DNA of 18,073 nucleotides from Microbacteriaceae bacterium (GTDB lineage: Bacteria > Actinomycetota > Actinomycetes > Actinomycetales > Microbacteriaceae): the NCBI GenBank assembly GCA_012719255.1, contig JAAYAS010000269.1:1-18073 (forward strand), read 5' to 3'. Each line of letters starts with the position of its first letter. Positions within the stretch are counted from its first letter, which is position 1. A model generated the notes under the pieces. That model did not search any database. It was not told the DNA's origin and was given only the letters and a program-made list of their open reading frames with translations. Below, in pieces: positions 1 to 7,600 of the stretch. Made by a program: the position numbers and the translations under genes.

Positions 1-701
1 AGACCGATCACTACCGCGTCGACTGGCGCCCGGCCACCGACGAGGCGACGCTCACCGTCGGCTGGCTCGAGGCCCCCGGCACGCGCGCCGTGCACCGCAC
101 CGCCGCCGCCGAGCTGCCCGCCGCCGACGCCGCCCGCCCCGCGCCGGCCGCACGCCCCCGCCGCCGCGACCGCTTCCGCCGCGGGCTCGCTCGCGCGCTG
201 CCCTTCCTCGCCCCGCTGCTCGAGCGCGACGCCGACCGCCGCGACCCGACCGCCGAGCCCGGTACCCGCCCGGTGCGGCTCACCGACGGCACCACGACCT
301 CGGGCACCGCGCCGTGGGTCGAGTACCAGTTCGCGCAGGCCGACGCGCCCCTCGCCGTCGCCGTGCTCCGCGAGCTCGCCGCCCGCGACCGGCGGCTCGC
401 CGCCGCCGACGCCCGGCTCACCCTCGTCGCCGCCGACGACGTCTGGCTCTCGCCCTCGTACGGCCGCGACACCGTCGCGCTGCTCGTGCGCGTGCCCGCC
501 GTCGACCGCGCCGCGCTCGACCCGCTCGAGGACGCCTTCCTCCGCGCCGGCGGCCTGCCGAGCTGGGGCGGCCTGCACACGATCACCGCCGCCGAGGCCG
601 CCCACGTCATGCCCCGCTACGGCGACTTCGTCGGCGCCCGCCACGCGCTCGACCCGTACGACCGGATGCGCAACGCCACCCTCCGGCGCGTGCTCGGCTG
701 A
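1..701 (+). CDS. D-arabinono-1,4-lactone oxidase-like FAD-linked oxidoreductase, C-terminal part (5' end outside window)
   Basis: The reading frame is open from base 3, upstream of the first internal ATG, so the gene enters from outside the window and only its last 232 codons are visible. The C-terminal half resembles the ALO domain of aldonolactone and xylitol/alditol oxidases. A segment beginning WVEYQFAQADAPLAVAVLRE matches the family's membrane-proximal 'EYavP' strand. PSWGGLHTIT corresponds to the usual 'RPHWGKLHtl' block, and DFVGARHALDPYDRMRN followed by RVLG matches the family's terminal 'F...LDP..rF.N.yL...lG'. Family members oxidise sugar lactones or polyols with FAD, which is bound by an N-terminal domain not present here. 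The usual HW(G/A)K is changed to SWGG, which may alter activity. An Ala/Pro/Arg-rich insertion separates the two halves. Family assignment is good; the substrate is not determinable. Confidence 0.8.
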   Translation, partial: TDHYRVDWRPATDEATLTVGWLEAPGTRAVHRTAAAELPAADAARPAPAARPRRRDRFRRGLARALPFLAPLLERDADRRDPTAEPGTRPVRLTDGTTTSGTAPWVEYQFAQADAPLAVAVLRELAARDRRLAAADARLTLVAADDVWLSPSYGRDTVALLVRVPAVDRAALDPLEDAFLRAGGLPSWGGLHTITAAEAAHVMPRYGDFVGARHALDPYDRMRNATLRRVLG

Positions 702-721
702 CGCACCAGCACGCCGCAGGG

Positions 722-761
722 GCGAGGGGCGCCGCGGGGGAATACCCGCGGCGCCCCTCGC
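722..761 (+). terminator. Hairpin terminator after the ALO-type oxidase
   Basis: Perfect inverted repeat with 17-bp arms (722-738 and 745-761) and a 6-nt loop (ggaata), starting 21 bp after the oxidase stop codon. It has no T-tract, which is common in actinobacterial intrinsic terminators. It separates the oxidase from the DsbA/VKOR operon promoter. Confidence 0.8.
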
Positions 762-791
762 GTTCCCGGCCGGTGCATCCGCGCGACCGCT

Positions 792-797
792 TATGAT
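792..797 (+). promoter_or_regulatory. -10 promoter element of the DsbA/VKOR operon
   Basis: TATGAT, a one-mismatch match to TATAAT, in otherwise GC-rich sequence, 38 bp upstream of the ATG at 836. No convincing -35 box lies 16-18 bp upstream, which is usual for actinobacterial housekeeping promoters. The predicted 5' UTR is about 30 nt and contains a weak ribosome site (ggag, 823-826). Confidence 0.55.
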
Positions 798-835
798 CGT
801 CCGCGGACCACCCCCATCGAACGGAGCACCGACCC

Positions 836-1684
836 ATGGCGTCGAAGAAGGACCGCGAGCACATCCGCAAGCTGCGCGAGGAGGCGAACGCCCTCCGCAA
901 GGCGGAGGAGGCGAAGCGCCGCCGCACCCGGATGCTCACCCAGATCGGCGTCGTCGCCGGTGCGCTCCTCGTCGTCGCCGCGATCGTCGTCGTCGCCGTG
1001 ATGGCGCCGCGCTGGTTCGGCAAGCAGAACGTGCCCGAGGCCTCGGGCGTCGTGAGCGTGCCGAACTCGGAGGGCGCCCAGGTCGAGGTGCCGATCACGA
1101 TCGACGAGTCGGGCGTGCTCGTCGGCGCCGAGGATGCGCCGGTGACGATCGACTACTACCTCGACTTCTCGTGCGGCCACTGCAAGAACTACCACGACGC
1201 GTTCGGCCACGAGTACAAGACCCTCATCGGCGACGGCGAGGCGAAGGTGCACTTCCACTTCATCCGCTTCGTCAACGAGTTCGGCCTCCGCGCCGGCAGC
1301 GCGATGGCGTCGACCGTGACCCACGACCCGAGCGCCTTCTTCACCGTGATGGACGGCATCTTCGCCGTCGACCCGAGCGTGCAGGTGAACTGGAACGAGT
1401 CGGACTACGCGACCGAGATGGCGAAGCTCGGCCTCGCCACCCCCGACGTCGACGAGGAGATCCGCGACGGCCACTACCACTGGTGGATGCGCAACTCGAC
1501 CCAGGCCGCCCGCGACGCCGGCGTGCCCGGCACCCCGTCGGTGATGGTCGACGGCGAGCTGCTGCCGACCCTGCCGGTCGACCGCGAGACGCTGCGCGGC
1601 CTCGTCTCGGGTGAGATCGCGCCCGGCGACCTCGCCACCGTCGCGCCCGAGCCGGGCGCCCCGGCGCCGACCGAGACCGAGTGA
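836..1684 (+). CDS. Membrane-anchored DsbA-like thioredoxin-fold protein
   Basis: 282 aa. A lysine/arginine-rich cytoplasmic head (residues 1-35) with repeated KxxREH/RKLREE-type charged helix precedes one membrane segment (about 37-60). The rest lies outside the membrane. The DsbA/thioredoxin active site is C113-G-H-C116 (in FSCGHCKNYHD), and the cis-proline loop is GVPGTP with Pro234. This matches the thioredoxin_4/DSBA group that introduces or shuffles disulfides in exported proteins. The end is an acidic Pro/Ala/Glu tail. The next gene, a VKOR homologue, starts on the last base of this stop codon. DsbA plus VKOR is the known actinobacterial oxidative-folding pair, so this protein is probably the oxidase that VKOR re-oxidises. 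The start is set by the ATG at 836 with an upstream -10 box and by the expected basic head. Confidence 0.92.
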   Translation: MASKKDREHIRKLREEANALRKAEEAKRRRTRMLTQIGVVAGALLVVAAIVVVAVMAPRWFGKQNVPEASGVVSVPNSEGAQVEVPITIDESGVLVGAEDAPVTIDYYLDFSCGHCKNYHDAFGHEYKTLIGDGEAKVHFHFIRFVNEFGLRAGSAMASTVTHDPSAFFTVMDGIFAVDPSVQVNWNESDYATEMAKLGLATPDVDEEIRDGHYHWWMRNSTQAARDAGVPGTPSVMVDGELLPTLPVDRETLRGLVSGEIAPGDLATVAPEPGAPAPTETE

Positions 1685-2421
1685 TGCCGGCGACCCGCGA
1701 CGAGACCGGGCCCGGGGCCCGCGACGCCCTCCGCGGCGCGCTCGCCCACGACGCGGACGGCGCCGAGCACGGCACCGCCGACGAGCTCGACGAGTACGAC
1801 GAGTACAACGAGCACGACGAGCACGACCGCATCCCGGCGCTGCTGCGCGCCCGCCCGATCGGCTGGGTGCTCGTCGTCGGCGGTGCGATCGGACTGCTCG
1901 CGAGCTTCATGCTCACGCTCGAGTACCTGCACAAGCTGCAGGACCCGTCGGGCGAGCTGATCTGCGACATCAATCCGTTCATCACCTGCGGCCCGGCGAT
2001 GCTCTCCGACGCCGGCAGCGTGCTCGGGTTCCCGAACATCATCCTCGGCCTCGTCGCCTTCACGGTGACGATCACCACCGGCGTCGTCGTGCTCGTCGGC
2101 GCGCGCCTGCCCGTCTGGTACTGGGCGGTCTTCCAGGTCGGGCTCGTCGGCGCGGCGGCGCTGATCACCTACCTGCAGTGGTTCAGCGCCTTCGACCTCG
2201 GCAAGCTCTGCCTGTGGTGCATGATCATCTGGACCGGCACCATCCCGCTCGTGGCGCTCGTCACCATCTCGTCGCTCGCGACCGGCCGGCTCGGCGCCGG
2301 CGCGGTGCGCGCCGGCCGCGCGCTCGCGAGCTGGGCGTGGGTCGTCGTCGTGCTCTGGTACCTCGCCGTGATCGCGATCATCCTCGTCGGGATGTGGGAC
2401 TCGCTGATGCTCGCCGTCTGA
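1684..2421 (+). CDS. Vitamin K epoxide reductase (VKOR) family membrane protein
   Basis: 245 aa from the ATG at 1684, which shares one base with the preceding TGA (TGATG). A GTG at 1681 would add one residue. The first 50 residues are hydrophilic and contain the run DELDEYDEYNEHDEHD. Membrane helices follow. Between helices 1 and 2 lie the paired loop cysteines C94 and C102 (ICDINPFITCGP), followed by the family block GFPNIILGLVAF. The redox centre C176-L-W-C179 lies at the membrane (KLCLWCMI). Bacterial VKORs replace DsbB: they re-oxidise a DsbA-like partner and pass electrons to menaquinone. All four functional cysteines are present, so the enzyme should be active. The operon partner upstream supplies the matching DsbA-like substrate. 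Confidence 0.95.
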   Translation: MPATRDETGPGARDALRGALAHDADGAEHGTADELDEYDEYNEHDEHDRIPALLRARPIGWVLVVGGAIGLLASFMLTLEYLHKLQDPSGELICDINPFITCGPAMLSDAGSVLGFPNIILGLVAFTVTITTGVVVLVGARLPVWYWAVFQVGLVGAAALITYLQWFSAFDLGKLCLWCMIIWTGTIPLVALVTISSLATGRLGAGAVRAGRALASWAWVVVVLWYLAVIAIILVGMWDSLMLAV

Positions 2422-2438
2422 GCCTCGCGCCCGCCTCG

Positions 2439-2482
2439 ACGACGCCGCCCCCGCATCCGATCGGATGCGGGGGCGGCGTCGT
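2439..2482. terminator. Perfect 44-bp palindrome between convergent genes (bidirectional terminator)
   Basis: Arms 2439-2460 and 2461-2482 are exact reverse complements with no spacer, centred on GATC. It lies 17 bp after the VKOR stop and 23 bp beyond the end of the minus-strand gene that ends at 2506, so it can end transcription from both sides. The centre contains GCATCC and GGATGC back to back. Confidence 0.85.
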
Positions 2483-2505
2483 TCGCGGGGATGCGGGGGA
2501 GCGGG

Positions 2506-3453
2506 TCAGCTCGCCTTCGGCAGATCGGCGTCGCCGTCGCGGGCGATCGCGTCGGGCGCGACCGACGAGGGGCCGGCGGTGATCTCGCGGCGGCGGACGA
2601 TGCGCTTCGGCGGCTCGACGCGGTCGAGCTCGGCGACGTCGGCGATGGTGTTCTGCACGCGGCGCACGAGGTCGGCGGTCATGATCTCGGCGAAGAACGC
2701 GTCGTCGCCGACGCGGCGGTCGGTGCGCCACTCGAGGCGGTAGCGGCCGGCCGGGCCGAAGAGGTCGTCGAAGAGCTTGAGCAGCTCCTGCTGCGCGGCC
2801 GGGGTGAGCGCCGCCTCGGGCTCGAGCAGGCGCGGGGCCGAGGGCTCCCAGACGGCGAGGTCGAGGCCGGCGAAGTTCGGGTGGGCGCTCAGCGGCATCG
2901 CGGGGCGCTGCGAGGGCGCGGGCACGATGCCGTCGAAGGCGGGGTGCTCGGGCTCGGCGGGCTCGGCGGCGGTCTCCTCGGGCGGCGCGGTGCCGACCGC
3001 GGTCTCGGCGGTCTCGGCGAGCGGCGCGGCGGTCTCGGCCGGCGCGGGGGCCTGGGCCTGCGCCGGAGCCTCGGCCTGCGCCGGAGCCTGGGGCGGGGCG
3101 TCGAAGGCCGAGTCGGCGGCGATGCCGGTCCCGTGCTCGGCGGTGCGTCCGGCGCCGTGCTCGTCGGCCGGGCGCGCGGGCTCGGCGAACTCGGCGGGGA
3201 GGGCGAAGTCGGCGGGCTCGGCGAAGGCCGGCGCGGGGGCCGGCTCGTGGGCGCGGGCCGCCGCGGCGGCGGCCGCCGCGCGGATCGGCGAGGCGCCGTC
3301 GCGATGGAGCGGGCGCGATTCGTCGTCGTGCTCGACGGGAGCGGTCGCCGGTGCGGCGAGCGGATGCTCGGGCAGGGCCGGCGCCGAGAGCACCAGCCGG
3401 TCGTCGTCGACGATCGTCGTGCGCTTCGTGAGGCTGCGCAGCCATCCGAACAT
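2506..3453 (-). CDS. Hypothetical protein with Ala/Pro/Glu-rich linker and conserved-looking C-terminal domain
   Basis: 315 aa; I do not recognise the family. Residues 1-25 (MFGWLRSLTKRTTIVDDDRL) form a short basic then acidic head. Residues about 45-175 are low-complexity Ala/Pro/Glu, including short tandem units such as AEAPAQAQAPAPAE, and look like a flexible linker. The C-terminal third (from about 200) looks folded: it has LTPAAQQELLKLFDDLFG, an aromatic/arginine segment YRLEWRTDRRV, and a helix DLVRRVQNTIADVAELD. There is no signal peptide or membrane helix, so it is probably cytoplasmic. The start is supported by a strong ribosome site (AGGGGGAG, complement of 3458-3465) 4 nt before the ATG, and by a possible -10 TACGCT (complement of 3482-3487). 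Base use is like that of its neighbours. Confidence 0.75.
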   Translation of the reverse strand: MFGWLRSLTKRTTIVDDDRLVLSAPALPEHPLAAPATAPVEHDDESRPLHRDGASPIRAAAAAAAARAHEPAPAPAFAEPADFALPAEFAEPARPADEHGAGRTAEHGTGIAADSAFDAPPQAPAQAEAPAQAQAPAPAETAAPLAETAETAVGTAPPEETAAEPAEPEHPAFDGIVPAPSQRPAMPLSAHPNFAGLDLAVWEPSAPRLLEPEAALTPAAQQELLKLFDDLFGPAGRYRLEWRTDRRVGDDAFFAEIMTADLVRRVQNTIADVAELDRVEPPKRIVRRREITAGPSSVAPDAIARDGDADLPKAS

Positions 3454-3640
3454 CGTCTCCCCCTTCTGTCGGCTTCTCGGAAGCGTACGGGGCGGGGCGC
3501 CCGGGATCGCCGCGCCACGCCCGGCGGGGTCGCGAACGGCCCCCGGATGCCCTGGGAAGGCGCCGGGAGCGGGATGCGATCGGGCGGTGCGCGCGGCCGG
3601 CGGGCGCGGGCTGCGGGGGAGCGGGGGAGCGGGACGGACG

Positions 3641-3844
3641 TCAGGCCCGGCCGCGCTCCTCCTCCTCGCGGGCCTCGGCGGCCTCGTCGCGGATGGCGGC
3701 GATCGCGAGCACGACGCCCGCGGCCCAGAGCACCCACGTCACGATGGCGCTCGAGCGCGAGCGCACATCCTTCGACTTCTTGATGGTCGGGATGATGCCG
3801 AGCACGGCGGAGATCAGCGCGCCGTTGAGGAGATACTTCCGCAT
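3641..3844 (-). CDS. Small membrane protein, function unknown
   Basis: 67 aa. MRKYLLNGALISAVLGIIPT suggests a first hydrophobic segment (about 5-19). A basic turn KKSKDVRSRSS and a second clear membrane helix (about 33-49, ending AAGVVLAIAA) follow, then a charged tail rich in Glu and Arg. It resembles the many small two-helix proteins of Microbacteriaceae that have no assigned role. No Shine-Dalgarno site precedes the ATG. Instead a TACACT box lies 6 nt upstream, suggesting a leaderless transcript. It is followed by 187 bp without a gene before the next minus-strand gene, which probably has its own promoter. Confidence 0.75.
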   Translation of the reverse strand: MRKYLLNGALISAVLGIIPTIKKSKDVRSRSSAIVTWVLWAAGVVLAIAAIRDEAAEAREEEERGRA

Positions 3845-3850
3845 GCCGCG

Positions 3851-3856
3851 AGTGTA
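3851..3856 (-). promoter_or_regulatory. -10 box for a leaderless small membrane protein gene
   Basis: On the minus strand the sequence reads TACACT, then 6 nt, then ATG (3844-3842). This spacing puts the predicted transcription start on or next to the A of the start codon. It matches the leaderless arrangement common in Actinobacteria and explains the absence of a ribosome binding site. Confidence 0.5.
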
Positions 3857-3897
3857 GCGGCGCCGCGCGGGCGCCGACTGAGCGCCCGCCGTCGATC

Positions 3898-3927
3898 TTG
3901 CACTGACCGGTCGGTCAGGCTTAGACT
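3898..3927 (+). promoter_or_regulatory. Promoter of the tetR-MMPL-YhgE operon
   Basis: TTGCAC (3898-3903), an 18-bp spacer, and TAGACT (3922-3927) form the best -35/-10 pair in the window. The predicted start is near 3934, giving a 5' UTR of about 105 nt with a small hairpin (3960-3973) and a GAGGAG ribosome site at 4023-4028. TetR-type operators lie in the spacer and at the start point. Confidence 0.7.
3903..3918. promoter_or_regulatory. TetR-type operator 1
   Basis: CTGACCGGTCGGTCAG: 7-bp perfect arms (CTGACCG / CGGTCAG) around a 2-bp centre, typical in size and GACC/GGTC composition of TetR-family operators. It sits in the -35/-10 spacer, where a bound repressor would block RNA polymerase. 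Confidence 0.75.
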
Positions 3928-3934
3928 GGAGTGT

Positions 3935-3952
3935 CCTGACCGGGTGGTCAGG
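3935..3952. promoter_or_regulatory. TetR-type operator 2
   Basis: CCTGACC-gggt-GGTCAGG: 7-bp perfect arms with a 4-bp centre. It shares the CTGACC/GGTCAG half-sites of operator 1, and its centre is about 33 bp (three helical turns) from that of operator 1. It covers the predicted transcription start, so the two sites could be bound cooperatively on the same DNA face. Confidence 0.72.
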
Positions 3953-4038
3953 GTGCTGCGCCCCGTCCGGGGCGGCCGCCCGCCGCCCGCCCGGTCCCGC
4001 CGCCGATCGGGCCCAGGCCCGCAGAGGAGCCCACGGTC

Positions 4039-4626
4039 ATGTCCGCCGTCGCCGCCGACCTGCTCGACCGCATCCGCGCCGTCGCGCTCGACGAGTTCGC
4101 CGAGCGCGGCTACCACGCCGCCACGCTCGCGAGCATCGCCGCGCGCGCCGGCACGAGCAAGCAGAACGTGCTCTACCACTTCGGCAGCAAGCAGACCGTG
4201 CTCGCCGCCGCGCTCGAGCCGCTGCTCGCCGCGATCGACCGCTTCGACGCCGAGTTCGCCGCCGGCCGCGTCGGCGACCCCGCCCGCGCCGCCGTCGACC
4301 TGCTGCTCGAGCACGACCGGGCGATCGGCCTCGTGCTCTTCCACTTCGCGGGCCTGCCCGACCACACCGTCGCCGAGCGCGCGATGCAGGTGTTCGACCG
4401 CATCGCCGGCGAGATCGTCCCCGACGATCCGCTCGGCTCGATGCGCTTCACCATCGCGATGAGCGGATTCGCCTACGTCACCGTCGCCAAGGGCATCGAC
4501 CGCGGCCTCGGCGTCGGCCGCGAGGCGCTCTCGGCCGCGCTCGACGACCCCGACACCGCCGCCGAGCTGCTGCGGGGCATGCTCGGCCTCGCCGCGCCCG
4601 CCCGGCTCGAGAAGGAGACCGTCTGA
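4039..4626 (+). CDS. TetR/AcrR family transcriptional repressor
   Basis: 195 aa. The N-terminal DNA-binding domain is typical: an opening helix (IRAVALDEFAERGYHAATL), then a helix-turn-helix at about 28-50 with ASIAARAGTSKQNVLYHFGS. Here NVLYHFGSKQ corresponds to the family's 'glYyHFpsKe' recognition region. The C-terminal ligand and dimer domain is variable. The gene is first in an operon: the next ORF (MMPL transporter) begins on the last base of its TGA (4626). Two near-identical palindromes in the promoter make autorepression, relieved by a transported or inducing ligand, the likely mode. The ligand cannot be inferred. The start follows a GAGGAG site 10 nt upstream of the ATG. Confidence 0.93.
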   Translation: MSAVAADLLDRIRAVALDEFAERGYHAATLASIAARAGTSKQNVLYHFGSKQTVLAAALEPLLAAIDRFDAEFAAGRVGDPARAAVDLLLEHDRAIGLVLFHFAGLPDHTVAERAMQVFDRIAGEIVPDDPLGSMRFTIAMSGFAYVTVAKGIDRGLGVGREALSAALDDPDTAAELLRGMLGLAAPARLEKETV

Positions 4627-7600
4627 TGGCACTGCTGCTCTACCGCATCGGCCGGCTCTCGTACCGGCACCGCTGGCCCGTGCTCGTCGCCTGGATCACG
4701 CTGCTCGGCATCGCCCTCGCCGCCGGCCTCGGCTTCGGCGGCACCATGAAGGAGTCGTTCGCGATCCCGGGCACCGAGTCGCAGCGCGCCCTCGACCGGC
4801 TCGAGCAGGTGTTCCCCGAGGTCGCCGGCGCGAGCGCCCAGGTCGTGCTCGAGGCCGAGACCGGCACCATCGCCGACCGCCGCGCCGAGATCGCCGAGGC
4901 CGTCGAGCGGCTCGGCGAGGTCGATCACGTCATCCAGGCGCTCGACCCGTTCAGCGAGTACGCCACCGGCACGCTCGCCGACGACGGCCGCGCCGCCATC
5001 GTGCAGGTGCAGTTCGACAGCGACGACATGGGCCTCATCCGCCCCGACGCCGAGCGCGTGCAGGAGATCGCCGACGGCCTCGAGCAGCACGGCCTGCGCG
5101 TCGAGTACGGCGGCCAGCTCTACCAGAACATCGAGTACGGCCTCACCGTCACCGAGGTGATCGGCGTCGCCTTCGCCGCGGTGGTGCTCATCGTCGCGTT
5201 CGGCTCGGTGCTCGCCGCCGGCATGCCGCTGCTGTCGGCGATCGTCGCCGTCGGCAGCACGATGGGCGTGCTGCTCGTCATCGCCCGCTTCGCGATCGTC
5301 TCGAGCGCGACCCCGCTGCTCGCCGTGATGATCGGCCTCGCCGTCGGCATCGACTACGCCCTGTTCATCCTCTCGCGGCATCGCAACCAGCTCGCGCACG
5401 GCGCCGACCCCGAGGAGTCGGCCGCCACCGCCGTCGGCACCTCCGGCTCGGCGGTCGTGTTCGCCGGCGCCACCGTGATGGTGGCGCTGCTCGGCCTCGT
5501 CATCGTCGGCATCCCGTTCCTCTCGGTGATGGGCATCGCCGCCGCCGGCGGCGTGCTCATGGCCCTCCTCACCTCGGTGACGCTGCTGCCGGCGCTGCTC
5601 GGCTTCGCCGGCGAGCGGCTGCGGCCGAAGGAGGGCTCGCGCGCCTGGCGCCGCGAGACCGGCGCGAACCCGCGGCCGACGATGGGCCGCCGCTGGGTGC
5701 GGCTCGTGCTGCGCGCCCCGATCGTCGTGGTGCTGCTCGTCGTCGCCGTGCTCGGCGCGATCGCCGTGCCCGCCCTGCACATGCAGACCTCGCTGCCGAG
5801 CGGCAAGGGCGAGGCCGCCGGCAACACCGCCCGCGACGCCTACGACATCCTCACCGAGCACTTCGGCGAGGGCGCGAACGGCCCGATGCTCGTCATGCTC
5901 GACATCACGCAGATGAGCAACGACACGCTCATGGACGACCTCGCCGCCATCGGCGACCTCGTCGCGGCCGCCCCCGGCGTCGAGCTCGCCGGCGACGCGC
6001 TGCCGAACCCCACCGTCGACTCGGCGATCATCCAGGTCATCCCGACCACCGGCCCCGACGACCCGGCGACCATGGACACCGTCGCCGCCCTGCGCGACCT
6101 CGCCCCGACCATCGAGGAGGAGTACGGCGCGGTGAGCTCGGTGACCGGCGCCACCGCCGTGCAGATCGACATCACCAACCGCCTCAACGGCGCGCTGCTG
6201 CCGTTCGCGGGGGTCGTCGTGGGGCTGAGCTTCGTGCTGCTCATGCTCGTGTTCCGCTCGGTGCTCGTGCCCGCGAAGGCCGCGGTGAGCTTCCTGCTCT
6301 CGGCGTTCGCGGCGTTCGGCGTCGTCGTGCTCGTCTTCCAGGACGGCGTGCTCGGGCCGATCCTCGGCATCGTGCCGGGGCCGATCATCGCGTTCCTGCC
6401 GGTGCTGCTGCTCGCCATCGTCTTCGGCCTCGCCATGGACTACGAGGTGTTCCTCGTCTCCGGCATGCGCGAGGCGCACGTGCGCGGCGCGCCCGCCCGC
6501 GAGGCGATCGAGGAGGGCTTCGCGAACGCCGCCCGCGTCGTCACCGCCGCCGCCCTCATCATGTTCTTCGTCTTCTTCGCGTTCGTGCCCGAGGGCGCCG
6601 GCGTCATCAAGGTGATCGCGCTCGGCCTCGCCGCGGGCATCGCCTTCGACGCCTTCCTCGTGCGCATGACCCTCGTGCCGGCGCTGATGGCGCTGTTCGG
6701 CGAGCGCGCCTGGCGGCTGCCGCGCTGGCTCGACCGGATGCTCCCCGACCTCGACATCGAGGGCGAGGGGCTGCGCGAGTACCAGGAGCAGGCCGCCTGG
6801 GCCGCCGAGCACCGCGCCGCGATCGCCCTCGATGGGCTGCGCGTCGGCGACGACGCCCGCCGCTCGTCGCCGATCGCCGCCGACGTGCCCGCCGGCGGCG
6901 CGCTCGTCGCCCGCGGCGACGCCGGCGCCCGGCGCGTGCTCGCCGCCACCCTGCAGGGCCGGCTCGCCCCCGCCGCGGGCCGCGCGCAGGTGCTCGGGCG
7001 CTCGCTGCCCGGGGATGCGCCGGGGCTCGTCTCGCGCGTCGCCCGCGTCGACCTCGCCGATCTCGACGACCGCCGCCGCGAGCTCGGCCTCGGCCAGCTG
7101 CTCGGCCGGCACGCGAGCTTCGGCACCGCGATGCTCCGCATGGAGGCGCCCGCCGCCGAGGTCGAGCGGCTGCTCGACCGGCTCTCCGCCGCGCTCGGCC
7201 CCGACGCCCCGCGGCTCGGCGCCGGCACCCGCCTCGACCGGCTCCACCCGGTCGACCGGGCGATCGCGCTCGTCGCCATCGCCCTCGCCGAGCGCCCCGA
7301 GGCGCTCGTGCTCGACCTCGGCGCGCTCGCCGCGGCGCCCGACGCGCCGCGCATCGCCGCCCGCATCCTCGCCGCCGCCCGCGAGCTCGCCGACGAGCCC
7401 GTCGCGATCGTGCTCGGCGCCCCCGACGGCTTCGACGCCGACCGGCTCCGCGAGCTCGTCGACGGGCCGCTCGAGGTCGTCGACCTCGGCGCGCTCCGCA
7501 CCGGCGATGCGCGGGATGCGGATGCGGCGGGCGGCGCGGCTGCGCGCGCCGAGCGCGTGCCGGCGCTCGCGGGCGCCCCGGCGGGCGCCGGTGCACCCGG

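Noticed and set aside
3454..3640. GC-rich stretch with short GCGGGGGA repeats between the two minus-strand genes, considered as an RNA gene or terminator
   Set aside because: No convincing long inverted repeat, promoter pair or tRNA-like pattern was seen; treated as plain intergenic DNA.
2491..3783. Plus-strand open frames over the minus-strand hypothetical gene
   Set aside because: Gly/Arg or Ser/Ala low-complexity shadows. The minus-strand gene has the better start signals and a folded-looking C-terminus.
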